A stretch of 64,000 bases of DNA, taken from Grimontia indica (GTDB lineage Bacteria > Pseudomonadota > Gammaproteobacteria > Enterobacterales > Vibrionaceae). The stretch spans positions 57,124 through 121,123 of the forward strand of contig NZ_ANFM02000039.1 in the NCBI RefSeq assembly GCF_000333895.2, written 5' to 3'. The position numbers and the translations under genes were made by a program. Below the pieces are notes generated by a model. It saw nothing but the letters and a program-made list of their open reading frames with translations. It made no database searches and had not been told where the DNA came from. Shown here piece after piece: positions 18,615 to 27,985 of this stretch. Numbering within the stretch: position 1 is the first letter of the stretch; each line of letters begins with the position of its first letter.

Positions 18615-18943
18615 ATTGCTTGTCACTTTCAAAACGTCTTCTCTTGAGTTTGGTGCACTTTATTACCGTCATTTTTCTCTGGTATCTGGCGCTGGGTGTG
18701 GTGTTAGGTTTGGGGTTCAAATCAGACTGGAACCTGTTTGATTACGGATTAACAACAATTGTTGCTGTCAGTTTGCTTTTACTTGGCTTGCCGTCCGTAC
18801 TTGTTTCGTTTGTCGATACTGATCTCCCTACTTGGGTCTTTCCCCTTATTCTTTCGACTCAACTTATTTACGGGTTCTTACAAGTCAATCTTGTTTCAAC
18901 CCTCCTGCAACGTAGAAACCGCAAAATCAATAAGATAGAGTAA
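18608..18943 (+). CDS. Hypothetical small membrane protein
   Basis: 111 residues with three hydrophobic segments (about 9-34, 44-67, 74-95) and a basic tail RRNRKINKIE. It starts on GTG at 18608 or 18611 and overlaps the end of the previous gene. Not recognised; no conserved motif seen. The overlap and the membrane pattern are the reasons for calling it real. Confidence 0.6.
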   Translation: MVNCLSLSKRLLLSLVHFITVIFLWYLALGVVLGLGFKSDWNLFDYGLTTIVAVSLLLLGLPSVLVSFVDTDLPTWVFPLILSTQLIYGFLQVNLVSTLLQRRNRKINKIE

Positions 18944-18972
18944 CCTGCATCAGACATGCTTAAAGGTGTATT

Positions 18973-19488
18973 ATGCGCATTCAATATCTCCCTGACTCTG
19001 AGGTTAATGCATCCATTGATGCGAAAATTCGAGCATTACTCAGCAAGAGTTTTCTAAACAATAATGATTCAGAGCATTTTGCCCAACACCGTTACTACAA
19101 AGAAATGCCTCAACACCGATATATGGCTTGGGAAGGGGATGAACTCGCTGCGCATATTGCCGTCCACGAAAAACAGGTGTCTATTGATGGAATTGAGTAT
19201 TTCATTGCGGGTATTGCGGAAGTTTGTGTCAATCCGGCATTTCGTGGCCAGGGGCTGGTCAAGCAGATACTCAAAGAAGTGCACCAGCATAGATTGGCCG
19301 CAGGAGATGATTTTGCGTTGTTGTTTGGGGAAGCAGAGATTTACAGCTCCAGCGGCTATGAAACGACGACAAATGTCCTCATGCATAACCCGGAAAATGG
19401 GTGGATATTGGCTGGAAAAACCATGGCGAAAAGCCTGAACAAAGTCTGGCCATCAGGCGACGTAAAGCTGTTGGGGCTGCCATTTTAA
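18973..19488 (+). CDS. GNAT-family N-acetyltransferase
   Basis: 171 residues with the acetyl-CoA-binding motif A, IAEVCVNPAFRGQGLVKQIL (R-x-x-G-x-G/A pattern RGQGL). The C-terminal part (YSSSGYETTTNVLMHNPENGW) is that of Eis-like or AAC-like GNATs of unknown substrate. It is separated from the HAD gene by three bases, so they form an operon. Confidence 0.85.
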   Translation: MRIQYLPDSEVNASIDAKIRALLSKSFLNNNDSEHFAQHRYYKEMPQHRYMAWEGDELAAHIAVHEKQVSIDGIEYFIAGIAEVCVNPAFRGQGLVKQILKEVHQHRLAAGDDFALLFGEAEIYSSSGYETTTNVLMHNPENGWILAGKTMAKSLNKVWPSGDVKLLGLPF

Positions 19489-19491
19489 CCG

Positions 19492-20112
19492 ATGAACTTA
19501 GCGCTTTTTGATTTTGATGGCACCATCACCACGGAAGATACCTTCACCGCGTTTCTTTTCTACGCGACCCCAAAACGTCGGCTCGCGATAGGTTTTGCGT
19601 TGGTTTGGCCAGTTATTTTGCTATACAAGCTTGGCCTTCTTCCTGCCAGAAAAACACGCCCAGTACTTGCATACGTTGCGTTTTGGCATCGCCGGGAAGC
19701 AGACGTTGATCTGATTGCCAAGCGCTTTGCTGACGAGTATCTGACAACCGTATTAAGGCCTGATTCGATGGAAATGCTCGCTGAGCATAAGGCCAACAGT
19801 GACGACGTTTATTTGGTGTCTGCCACGCTGAATATCTACCTTCAGCACTTTTGCCAGAAACAAGGTATCAAGCTGCTTTGCAGCACCATGGAAGTTAAAA
19901 ATGGTAGGTTCACAGGCCGATACGTGAAGGGAGATTGTAGCTGCGAAAACAAGGCTATCGCTGTGAAAGATGCAGTTGATCTTTCCAGTTACAGCATGGT
20001 TTTTGCTTACGGCGACACGGATGAAGACCTGCCCATGCTGGACTTGGCAGACAAGAAAGTGATGTGTGGCAAACCTTTGGCTACAGGTAGCGGGAAATCG
20101 AGCAGTAATTAG
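19492..20112 (+). CDS. HAD-superfamily phosphatase (subfamily IB, phosphoserine-phosphatase-like)
   Basis: 206 residues. Motif I DFDGT with nucleophile Asp7 and acid Asp9, motif II SATLN, and motif III-IV KAIAVKD...AYGDTDEDLPML. The helical cap (about 20-85) is the IB type. Probably a small-molecule phosphate monoesterase. It overlaps the converging EAL gene by four bases, with no room for a terminator. Confidence 0.85.
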   Translation: MNLALFDFDGTITTEDTFTAFLFYATPKRRLAIGFALVWPVILLYKLGLLPARKTRPVLAYVAFWHRREADVDLIAKRFADEYLTTVLRPDSMEMLAEHKANSDDVYLVSATLNIYLQHFCQKQGIKLLCSTMEVKNGRFTGRYVKGDCSCENKAIAVKDAVDLSSYSMVFAYGDTDEDLPMLDLADKKVMCGKPLATGSGKSSSN

Positions 20113-22097
20113 TTGCTCGCTAACTTGCTGCCCTTCATTACCTGCTCAATATCCGTCTTACTCAGTGCCTGATGATAATAATACCCTTGAGCAATATCGA
20201 TATTGCATTCTGACACCAGGGAAATTTCTGTATCGTTTTCGACGCCTTCTGCAATGACCGTATAGTGCATTTCCTCCAATGCCTGACTGATGTGACGGTA
20301 AAGCACTTGCCCCGATTCGCTCGAAGTATTTTCCAGAAATTGGCGGTCCAACTTAACGAAATCGGCATTGAGGTTCGCCAGCATTGAGAGGCTGGAATAA
20401 CCCGAACCAAAGTCGTCAATGGCCACGCTGAACCCTTCTTTTCTTAATCGGTTAATGACGTTCTGTGCTTTGCTTTGGTTCTGAATATAGCTGGACTCAG
20501 TCAGCTCAACCACGACGGGCAAGCCTTTCAAATGTGTAATGAATAAGTTGATATAGTCCTGGTCTAAAAGTGCATCTACTGTCATGTTCATGCTGACTTT
20601 GTGTGTCAACATTCCTCTTTCCTGCCAGTCTTGTAAGTCGAAACTGAGTTGATCAAGCACCCAGCGGTCGATAGGTAGGCTTAATCCAGCATCGTTGAAG
20701 TCTTCCAAAAATGAAGGTCCATAAAAACGGTCACCTTTTTTCAGCCGAAGTAAGGCTTCCATACCGATCAATTGACCCGTTTTCAGGTTGTATTGAGGTT
20801 GATAGAACAAGACCAATTCCCCCTCAATCAGTTGTTTCATGTGGGCATTAACTTTATCGAGTTTTTTGTCAAAGTTGAGTTGCGCTTCGTTTAGCAGTAC
20901 ATCAGAAGACGAGAGTACATTTGAGTTAAGGCGCAACTTCCGGATTAATGCGTCTCTCACCCCTTCATTACTCTTGTCTTCAAAATGTTTGATAAAGGGG
21001 CGGTAAATGGCGACTCCCAGAGTGATTAGAGCGATCTGTAGTAAAACAGCAATCACATCCCCACCTGTTTTTAGCCAGGCATTCATAAATATGGGTGTGA
21101 CCCAGGAAATGGGCTCGCTAAGGATTTCTACTGGTATGAACGAGAGAAAAGTGTAGGCCAGTACATGATTGACCAAAGGGACAAGCACAAAAGGAATGGC
21201 AAGGGCAGGGTTATAAATCACCGGTAAACCAAAAAGCAGGATTTCATTGATATTCAGAACTGCAAATGGAATGGAAATTTTCGCCACCGCACGGCCATGC
21301 GAGCTTTTAGAAAACAGCAACAACGCCAGAATAAGTGACCATGTACTGCCAGCGCCGCCATAGACCACGAACAAATCGAAAAAGTTAGCGAAAGGGATAT
21401 TGGAAACATATATATCCGAAACGAACTGCGTATCGAAAAAGGTGTAGTAGGCTGCCGCACCGTGGATACCGGTAATCCAGAAAAGGTGGATAAACACGGT
21501 GTAAGAGAAGGCTTGTAGCTGCATGGGGAGACTGGCAACCCATTCGACAAAAGGTGTAAAAGAGACCAAATGCAGTTTTGGTACCAGGAACACCGCCACA
21601 ATATAGACGATGATATATGGCAGTGTGGCGTCGACATTCCGTGTCAGCGAGCGGTTTAAAATCCCTTTGGGATCAATGGTGATTCTCAGGTACTTGTTCA
21701 GCAGCACATACATAACGCAGACAAAGATGGGAATTGCGATTGCCTGCGGTAAAACAAATTTGTCTGTCAGTTCCAACCCGGCTTCGCCCAATTGAACAAA
21801 TCCAGAGAACTTAAAAAACAACAGGACAGTGAGAATGGTGGCGTGGACCCGCTCATAAGAAAAGCCAAGCGCCAAATGCGAAGCTAAAGACATGGCGAGA
21901 AGCGGCGGGAAACTCAGATCGAACATTTTCGACAGGGTGTCCGCGGTATCTATATCCAATATCCCAATGTCCTGATTGATGATATAGAAGACAATCCAAA
22001 GTGAACGAAGAAACATGTAAGGAAGAAGGGCCAAAACCGCTTCACGAAAGCTCATTGCGAATATCTTCAACGCCGACATTCTTTGCATAGCGAGCAC
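20109..22097 (-). CDS. PTS EIIC-like membrane domain fused to an EAL c-di-GMP phosphodiesterase
   Basis: About 662 residues. The N-terminal 380 are a PTS IIC domain of the lactose/cellobiose type, with the hallmark NINEILLFGLPVIYNPALAIPF and GIHG. No IIB or IIA domain is present. After about 45 linker residues comes an EAL domain with EALLR, ELTE, DDFGSGYSS, KLD, AEGVE and QGYYY all intact, so active c-di-GMP hydrolysis is likely. The frame is open to a TTG at 22139. I prefer the GTG at 22097, eight bases after AGGAG. Role inferred: couples a beta-glycoside-like ligand or sugar uptake state to c-di-GMP level. Confidence 0.88.
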   Translation of the reverse strand: MLAMQRMSALKIFAMSFREAVLALLPYMFLRSLWIVFYIINQDIGILDIDTADTLSKMFDLSFPPLLAMSLASHLALGFSYERVHATILTVLLFFKFSGFVQLGEAGLELTDKFVLPQAIAIPIFVCVMYVLLNKYLRITIDPKGILNRSLTRNVDATLPYIIVYIVAVFLVPKLHLVSFTPFVEWVASLPMQLQAFSYTVFIHLFWITGIHGAAAYYTFFDTQFVSDIYVSNIPFANFFDLFVVYGGAGSTWSLILALLLFSKSSHGRAVAKISIPFAVLNINEILLFGLPVIYNPALAIPFVLVPLVNHVLAYTFLSFIPVEILSEPISWVTPIFMNAWLKTGGDVIAVLLQIALITLGVAIYRPFIKHFEDKSNEGVRDALIRKLRLNSNVLSSSDVLLNEAQLNFDKKLDKVNAHMKQLIEGELVLFYQPQYNLKTGQLIGMEALLRLKKGDRFYGPSFLEDFNDAGLSLPIDRWVLDQLSFDLQDWQERGMLTHKVSMNMTVDALLDQDYINLFITHLKGLPVVVELTESSYIQNQSKAQNVINRLRKEGFSVAIDDFGSGYSSLSMLANLNADFVKLDRQFLENTSSESGQVLYRHISQALEEMHYTVIAEGVENDTEISLVSECNIDIAQGYYYHQALSKTDIEQVMKGSKLASN

Positions 22098-22302
22098 TGA
22101 ATAGACTCCTGACAGATTATTATCCCCCTGTAACACCAAAAGATTTTTTGGTCATATTCGACGGGGTTATTAATTTTGGTTCATGGTATCGCCAATGATT
22201 GTGGTGATATGTGCAGCTTTAGAGACTGAGAGAATGTTTCATACCTAAAAAACCTGAATCCTGCATTTTCAGGGCGTTTGGGTATAGTTAAAAACACCTA
22301 AG

Positions 22303-22342
22303 GAAAAAACGAACAAAGCCCCGTAATGGGGCTTTGTTCGTT
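22303..22342 (-). terminator. Strong terminator of the chemoreceptor gene
   Basis: A perfect 15-base-pair stem (22308-22322 with 22328-22342) with a five-base loop; on the minus strand it runs into TTTTTT. It lies 46 bases past the chemoreceptor stop. Confidence 0.92.
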
Positions 22343-22387
22343 CTCTTGCCCGGCAGTGGGCGGGCAGGGAGAAAAGGGCTTACATGG

Positions 22388-24022
22388 TTAGATGGCGCTG
22401 GATACCTTGAAACGACTCACTGAGCTTCTGAACTTGCCTACCAAATCATTGACTTCACGGGCTGAGCCCTGAACGTCGGCCGCTGATTCATGGTTGTTGG
22501 CGGCCATATCGGCAATGCCCTGAATACGGCGCGCTAACTCCTGATTTGCGATGGTTTGTTCATGCAATGAGCGTGAGACCTCTTCAATGATATTGATGAG
22601 ATCCATGGATTTCTGATGCATTTCGCGTACAGATTGTTCTGCCGAGTGAGTTTGCGACATATTATCGCTGACCACAGAGACACTGTCTTCAATATGACTG
22701 ACAGTGGTTTCAATGCCGCTTCTGAGCTCTTGAATCGTTGAAGCAATTTGTTTGGTGGAATCAGAGGTACGAACCGCAAGGTTACGCACTTCATCGGCCA
22801 CAACAGCAAACCCACGCCCCTGATCGCCAGCGCGTGCTGCTTCAATCGCGGCATTCAAGGCAAGAAGGTTGGTTTGTTCAGCGACATCGTTAATCACGCT
22901 GATAATGCCTTCAATCTCTTTCGAGTGCTGGTCGAGTTCTGCCACTGCTGAACTTGAACGCTGAGATTTCTCAGACATCTGATCCATATTGCTGATGGTC
23001 AACTGCATGGTATTGGCGCCTTGCTGAGCCTGAGCACCATTCTCATTCGACAGTGACTTCATCTTGTCAGCATCATGGGAAATGGTATTGATGCTGGCGG
23101 CAAATTCTTCCACCAAGGCCGCGATGCTCCCAGTATCTTCTGATTGCTGAGTAGACGCACCAACGATGTGATTGGACAAGGTTTCCAGTTTGGTCACTTC
23201 GCTGTTGAGTTGGTTGGCACCTTGCGCAATCCCTGTCAGCGTTTCTTCAAACGCATTCATCAGGTTGTTGAATGCACGGCCAAGATCCGTGATTTCGTTT
23301 TTGCCTTTCAGGCGTGAGCGCACGGTGAGATCCAGGTTTCTCTCAGCATTCTGGAACTGGCGCTGCAACGTACTCAAAGGTGTGGTGATGCTTCGGGCAA
23401 TCGTGAATGAAATGCCCGCTAATACCAAAGCCACCGCCGCCACGATCAGCAGCATCTTGCGCACATCTTCGAAGAAAATGGCATCAACATCATCCACATA
23501 CAATCCAGTGTTGAGCACCCATCCCCAAGGTTTGAACGGCAGAGAGTAAGCAATTTTTGGGTAAGGTGTTTCGTCGGCCCCGGCTTTCTTCCAGTGATAG
23601 GTTACGAACCCACCGCCATTTCTGGCTTTTTTCACTTGTTCCGCGATGATGTAAACACCGTTAACATCTTGAAGGTCGGCGAGATCTTTACCAATCAGGT
23701 TGCTCGCAATAGGGTGGTGCACCATGGTGGACTTCATGTCATAAATCATGAAATAACCATTGGTGCCGTAGCGCATCGCATCCATGGCTGTGATCGCCCG
23801 TTGCTGTGCTTCTTCAACCGAAATCTCTCCAGTCTGGGACTTTTGGTATAGGCGGGTAACCAGACTCTCGGCAGTTTCTACCAATACCTGAATCTGATTT
23901 TTTCGCTCTTCGAGCATGTTATCTCGCTTGATGATCAGCGAGATGGTGGTGACTGAAACCAAAGACAGCAGGGCAATCACGATGATCAACGATAAACGTT
24001 GCCTGATGGACAAGGCGTTCAT
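22388..24022 (-). CDS. Methyl-accepting chemotaxis protein with a single Cache domain
   Basis: 544 residues. Membrane segment at about 9-30, periplasmic single Cache-type sensor (motifs [11 protein letters not shown] and [15 protein letters not shown]), second membrane segment near 190-210, HAMP, then the signalling domain with tip [32 protein letters not shown]. The start at 24022 has AGGGAGAG just upstream and gives a normal short N-tail; the longer frame adds 24 residues with no ribosome site. Single-Cache receptors often sense carboxylates or other small metabolites; the ligand here is unknown. Confidence 0.92.
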   Translation of the reverse strand: MNALSIRQRLSLIIVIALLSLVSVTTISLIIKRDNMLEERKNQIQVLVETAESLVTRLYQKSQTGEISVEEAQQRAITAMDAMRYGTNGYFMIYDMKSTMVHHPIASNLIGKDLADLQDVNGVYIIAEQVKKARNGGGFVTYHWKKAGADETPYPKIAYSLPFKPWGWVLNTGLYVDDVDAIFFEDVRKMLLIVAAVALVLAGISFTIARSITTPLSTLQRQFQNAERNLDLTVRSRLKGKNEITDLGRAFNNLMNAFEETLTGIAQGANQLNSEVTKLETLSNHIVGASTQQSEDTGSIAALVEEFAASINTISHDADKMKSLSNENGAQAQQGANTMQLTISNMDQMSEKSQRSSSAVAELDQHSKEIEGIISVINDVAEQTNLLALNAAIEAARAGDQGRGFAVVADEVRNLAVRTSDSTKQIASTIQELRSGIETTVSHIEDSVSVVSDNMSQTHSAEQSVREMHQKSMDLINIIEEVSRSLHEQTIANQELARRIQGIADMAANNHESAADVQGSAREVNDLVGKFRSSVSRFKVSSAI

Positions 24023-24441
24023 GTCTCTCTCCCTAAAGACTAAGTGTTTAAAATAATGGGCTTTATCAAAAATGATTCTAGCAACTTGTTTCACATTTGC
24101 TTGCTGTCAAAATTGCTGAATATGTTGCAAAAATGTCACAGGAATAATATGGCATTCTGTCTGACTAGATAGACAAAGGGCTGCGGGCTTTTGACTTGTA
24201 AATTCATAGCCGGAATGAATTTATTGTGACGAATTAACATTTTTCTGAAATGTGATCCGATGCATTTAAATGTAAGGAAATGGATCGTTCAGTTATGCCG
24301 CTGTAGGCAATAGTGTGGCTCGATTTTCACCTAACTGTTGCACGTAAAAGGCTAAATAATCTTAAACCCGGAAAAAGTGTGTGCTTATCACGTTTCGCTA
24401 TATGCGAAGCTAGGGGTTTGGTTTAGACTAGCGCCTCTTTG

Positions 24442-24475
24442 TACCAATCGGACTGACGATTTAGTCCAATTGGTA
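24442..24475. repeat. Inverted repeat upstream of phnA
   Basis: 13-base arms (24442-24454 and 24463-24475, TACCAAT...ATTGGTA) with one mismatch and an eight-base loop, 29 bases before the phnA start. It could be a transcribed hairpin or a dispersed intergenic element. The remaining 24023-24503 is AT-rich with no gene seen. Confidence 0.6.
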
Positions 24476-24503
24476 TTCTCCATCCTTACCGAGGTGATCA
24501 ATC

Positions 24504-24839
24504 ATGTCTTTACCAAATTGCCCACAATGTAACTCTGAATACACTTACGAAGACGGCGCATTGTTCGTTTGCCCTGAGTGTGGTCACGAGTGGTCTCAGG
24601 ATGCATCTGCAGATGCAGAAGAGACAAAGGTAATTAAAGACTCTAACGGCAATGTTCTTCAGGACGGCGACACTGTCACCGTGATCAAAGACCTGAAAGT
24701 GAAAGGATCGTCACTGGTTGTTAAAGTGGGTACTAAAGTGAAAAACATCCGTCTGGTAGACGGTGACCACGATATCGATTGTAAAATCGACGGCATCGGC
24801 GCAATGAAGCTGAAGTCTGAGTTCGTGAAGAAGGTTTAA
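24504..24839 (+). CDS. phnA: PhnA/YjdM zinc-ribbon protein
   Basis: 111 residues, full length for YjdM. The N-terminal zinc ribbon CPQC-N15-CPEC ([21 protein letters not shown]) is followed by the PhnA core [26 protein letters not shown]. Despite the name it is not part of the C-P lyase pathway. A single-gene unit: GAGGTGATC precedes the ATG and a terminator follows. Confidence 0.95.
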   Translation: MSLPNCPQCNSEYTYEDGALFVCPECGHEWSQDASADAEETKVIKDSNGNVLQDGDTVTVIKDLKVKGSSLVVKVGTKVKNIRLVDGDHDIDCKIDGIGAMKLKSEFVKKV

Positions 24840-24858
24840 ACCCTCACTGACCCTGAAA

Positions 24859-24887
24859 GAACCGCGCTTTTTAGCGCGGTTTTTTTA
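24859..24887 (+). terminator. Terminator of phnA
   Basis: ACCGCGCT (24861-24868) pairs with AGCGCGGT (24873-24880) with a TTTT loop and seven T afterwards. Confidence 0.93.
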
Positions 24888-24895
24888 TATCTTGG

Positions 24896-24922
24896 GTTTA
24901 TACCCAAACAACATGAAGATGC
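24896..24922 (+). repeat. Short intergenic repeat fragment
   Basis: TTATACCCAA-N5-TGAAGATGCC nearly repeats the start of the element at 63772 (TTATACCCAA-N5-TGAAGATACC). It lies between the phnA terminator and the kinase gene. Sequences of this look are common between Vibrio genes; that comparison is from memory. Confidence 0.5.
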
Positions 24923-24987
24923 CCAGTGAACGATTCTCTGTTCGGTTCGTACTGGTTCAAGGAAAAACAACAAAAAGGACGCATATC

Positions 24988-26340
24988 GTGGCTGAGTACG
25001 ACGATGGTAAAAAGGTGCCTACCAACCGAATGAGCAGAGTCGGTATGTTTGGCTCTGTAGTCACCAAAGTAGCGACCAACATGGCGGCAGAAGGTGCCAA
25101 GCAATTGATTGCAGGCAAGCGCCCGAAAGCCAAAGACCTGCTGCTGACTCCAAAGAACATTTCCAATATTACCGATCAGCTTGCCCAGCTTCGTGGCGCA
25201 GCAATGAAAGTTGGCCAGTTGTTGAGTATGGATGCGGGTGATGCTTTGCCAAAAGAACTCACCGATATCCTCGCCCGACTGCGTTCTGACGCCGCGCCAA
25301 TGCCTGCAAAGCAACTTGCTGATGTATTGGCGAGCGAGTGGGGCACTGATTGGCAGAAACACTTCCTTTCCTTTAAATTCAAGCCTGTCGCTGCAGCGTC
25401 AATTGGTCAGGTACATTTCGCTTATGACGACGATGGTTCAGAACGGGCGGTAAAGGTGCAGTATCCTGGCGTGAAGAAAAGCATCAGCAGCGATGTCGAT
25501 AATGTTGTCACACTGCTTCGCCTGACAGGGCTAGTGCCTAAAGAAGTCGATTACAAAAGCCTGCTTGAAGAAGCTAAAAAACAACTTCACGCCGAAGCGG
25601 ATTATCAACTGGAAGCCGAACATGCCAAGGTGTTTGGTGAGCTGTTGAAAGAGGATGATCGATTCGTCGTGCCTTCAATCAATGATGCTTTGACCACGTC
25701 GTCGATATTGACCATGAGTTACGAACAGGGCGAACAGATTGAAAACCTCGGTGATTTGCCAGATACGCAGAAAACCGAGCTGGTTTCGAATCTGTTTACC
25801 TTGTTGTTCCGCGAAGTGTTCGACTTCCAACGTGTTCAGACCGATCCTAACTTTGCCAATTACCTGTACCAGCGCGAAACCGGAAAAATCGTCTTGTTGG
25901 ATTTTGGCGCAACCCGTTTGTATTCAGACACAATAAGCAAGGGCTACCAAAAGCTGCTGACGTCAGCGATGCACAACGACAGGGAAGGGGTGGCAGATGC
26001 CATGTCCCAAATTGGCTTTTTCAGTGAGCATATCTTCCCAGAACAAAAAGACGCTGTGGTGAATTTGGTGATGACGGCCTGTGAGCCTCTGCGCCATAAC
26101 GGGCCCTATGATTTCGGCAAAAGCGATCTTGCCAAGCGCATTCATGATGCCGGCATGGCACTGAGCACCGAGCAAGGATATTGGCACACACCACCCGTGG
26201 ATGCACTTTTCCTCCACCGGAAAATCGGCGGTTTGTACTTGCTCGCAGCGCGTCTTGGCGTGAGCGTCGATTTGCCTGAACTATTTGCCCCGTTTGCTTG
26301 GGAATCAGAGTCTGAGCTTGCAAAAGTGATGGCGAATTAA
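24988..26340 (+). CDS. ABC1/ADCK-family (UbiB-like) atypical kinase
   Basis: 450 residues from the GTG at 24988, chosen because AGGA lies eight bases upstream and the preceding in-frame codons run through the repeat fragment and terminator region. Family motifs: KxGQ (AMKVGQLLSMD), A-rich loop AAASIGQVH, ATP-binding Lys in AVKVQYPGV, ExD in EADYQLEAEH, catalytic QTDPNFANYLY and metal-binding LDFGATR. The QTDPN form and lack of C-terminal membrane segments put it nearer to the COQ8/ADCK3 branch than to membrane-anchored UbiB. Probably supports ubiquinone or lipid metabolism. Substrate unknown. Confidence 0.88.
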   Translation: MAEYDDGKKVPTNRMSRVGMFGSVVTKVATNMAAEGAKQLIAGKRPKAKDLLLTPKNISNITDQLAQLRGAAMKVGQLLSMDAGDALPKELTDILARLRSDAAPMPAKQLADVLASEWGTDWQKHFLSFKFKPVAAASIGQVHFAYDDDGSERAVKVQYPGVKKSISSDVDNVVTLLRLTGLVPKEVDYKSLLEEAKKQLHAEADYQLEAEHAKVFGELLKEDDRFVVPSINDALTTSSILTMSYEQGEQIENLGDLPDTQKTELVSNLFTLLFREVFDFQRVQTDPNFANYLYQRETGKIVLLDFGATRLYSDTISKGYQKLLTSAMHNDREGVADAMSQIGFFSEHIFPEQKDAVVNLVMTACEPLRHNGPYDFGKSDLAKRIHDAGMALSTEQGYWHTPPVDALFLHRKIGGLYLLAARLGVSVDLPELFAPFAWESESELAKVMAN

Positions 26341-26439
26341 CCATTCGCTACCGAATTTCAGAAAATGCGTGTCATTGCTTTGAAATGAAAGGGCGTTAGG
26401 AGTATTGGTATCCATACATCGTTATCTGGGAATACTGAA

Positions 26440-27075
26440 ATGCCTGCACGTCTATATCAACATCTTGAAACCATCTGGAATTACCACCTTATGGGGCATG
26501 AAGTTAAGCCCGCAGACTGCCTGTTTGTATTGTGCAGCAATGATTTGAGAGTCGCTGAGCACGCCGCCGATCTTTACCGTCGAGGAATGGCACCTTACGT
26601 ACTGGTGTCCGGGGGAAGAGGCAGGTTTACTGAAGACGTTTTCGAAAAATCGGAAGCCGAAACGTTTGCCGAGATTTTGCGTGATGAAGGTGTGCCAGAC
26701 AGAGCAATACTGCTGGAAAGCCAAGCCACCAATACAGGTGAAAACGTGACGCTGTCACATGAGGTGTTGTCAAAGAAAGGATTAACGTTCAGTCGTTTCA
26801 TTCTGGTGCAAAAGCCTTTTATGGAGCGTAGGGCTTACGCGACGTTTCTAAAACAGTGGCCTGATGACGTAGAAAGCGTTGTTTGTACATCCCCGCCTAT
26901 CCCGTTCCTGGAATATCCGACGGCAGATCTTCCGTTTGATCACGTTGTTGAAGCCACAGTGAGTGATTTCGAGCGCATTAAGGATTACCCAGCCCAGGGT
27001 TTTCAGATTGAACAAGTGATTCCTGATGACGTTATGTCCGCCTATAACGAGATTAAGAAAGCGGGACTTTGGTGA
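26440..27075 (+). CDS. YdcF-like (DUF218) protein
   Basis: 211 residues. DUF218 pattern: LFVLCSNDLRVAEHAADLYRRG, VSGGRGR, the EAETFAEILRDEGVP segment, ESQATNTGENV and a late VQKPFMERRAYATF. No membrane segment, which places it with the soluble YdcF group thought to bind nucleotide-like ligands rather than with SanA/ElyC. Standalone gene. Confidence 0.85.
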   Translation: MPARLYQHLETIWNYHLMGHEVKPADCLFVLCSNDLRVAEHAADLYRRGMAPYVLVSGGRGRFTEDVFEKSEAETFAEILRDEGVPDRAILLESQATNTGENVTLSHEVLSKKGLTFSRFILVQKPFMERRAYATFLKQWPDDVESVVCTSPPIPFLEYPTADLPFDHVVEATVSDFERIKDYPAQGFQIEQVIPDDVMSAYNEIKKAGLW

Positions 27076-27159
27076 GACAAGGGAACACTTAAACGGAGCC
27101 AAACTGCTCAATGCCCGATAACCTGATCCATCTCACTACACTTTGACGCCCGAAAACGT

Positions 27160-27208
27160 CATCCTGAGCTAATTGCATGAAGCAATTAAGAAAAGCAGGC
27201 TCAGGATG
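27160..27208. repeat. Nested inverted repeat overlapping the DUF1266 start
   Basis: Outer arms CATCCTGAGC (27160-27169) and GCTCAGGATG (27199-27208), inner arms TAATTGC (27170-27176) and GCAATTA (27182-27188). The ATG of the next gene is the last part of the right arm, so folding would hide it. It has the look of a dispersed palindromic unit. Confidence 0.65.
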
Positions 27209-27985
27209 ACAGCGCAAACTCCTTACACATTCGACTTTTCCTTGCCCCATTGCCAATGGTGGCTGGCGATAACTGCTCCCCAAATTAGCTATAACCGTGG
27301 CGAATATGACTACGACTTACCCACCCTAAAACGCGATGCAGAGGATCTGGAGGCGTGGGGAAAAAGCTTTGCTGATAGCTGGGGGATTGAAACCCGCCGT
27401 GAATGGCACCAGATGATCCACCGGCTCGCAATGGGGGAAGTTCACGGTGATGTCTGGGAAGGAGAATTCGGGCGCCGCGCCTGCATGAGCGCCAATGAAT
27501 GGCAACAACGTATCGACAGTGTACAGAATGAGGTCGCTAAGGCTGAAATGCAGTATCTCGATGCGGCTTACCGCCATGTTGGTATTGCCGGTTTTAAAGC
27601 GTGGGATTTTTGCCGTGGCTCTTTTCTTACCCGCGCTGGATTCAGTGCGGGCAAAGTAACCCAAGAAGAATTTGCCTTCCTGCTCAACTATTTCTGTCTT
27701 CAAATTCAAAAGCACTTTTCAAGCTGGGAACAATACAGTCAGAGCTTCATTTTTGGTCGCAACTATTGGGAATATATCAACGATCAAGATGAAGATATCG
27801 ACAACGTCAAATACCTGCTCAATAACGGTTTCTATATCGGATTCAGCAATTTCTTTCAAAGCCTTGAGCAAGACAAAGACTGTCCCATTCCCGCTTTGGA
27901 ATGGAACATCGCGCTGCCAGTGGTTCCTCAGCCGGAATCACTTCGTGCGTTGTTGAGTGAAGAGGAAGGGGAGACACAATCATGA
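27206..27985 (+). CDS. DUF1266 protein (YbeU/YbeR-like)
   Basis: 259 residues from the ATG at 27206; a TTG at 27173 is the only earlier choice and lies in the repeat. The DUF1266 core is visible as YRHVGIAGFKAWDFCRGSFLTRAGF and SWEQYSQSFIFGRNYW. In E. coli the DUF1266 proteins YbeU and YbeR are encoded next to J-proteins DjlC/DjlB and HscC, and the same association is seen here. Function unknown; probably works with the chaperone pair. It overlaps the J-protein gene by four bases (ATGA). Confidence 0.85.
   Translation: MTAQTPYTFDFSLPHCQWWLAITAPQISYNRGEYDYDLPTLKRDAEDLEAWGKSFADSWGIETRREWHQMIHRLAMGEVHGDVWEGEFGRRACMSANEWQQRIDSVQNEVAKAEMQYLDAAYRHVGIAGFKAWDFCRGSFLTRAGFSAGKVTQEEFAFLLNYFCLQIQKHFSSWEQYSQSFIFGRNYWEYINDQDEDIDNVKYLLNNGFYIGFSNFFQSLEQDKDCPIPALEWNIALPVVPQPESLRALLSEEEGETQS

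Noticed and set aside
24892..24987. 32 extra N-terminal residues for the ABC1 kinase
   Set aside because: They would be encoded by a repeat fragment directly after the phnA terminator; the GTG at 24988 has a proper ribosome site.
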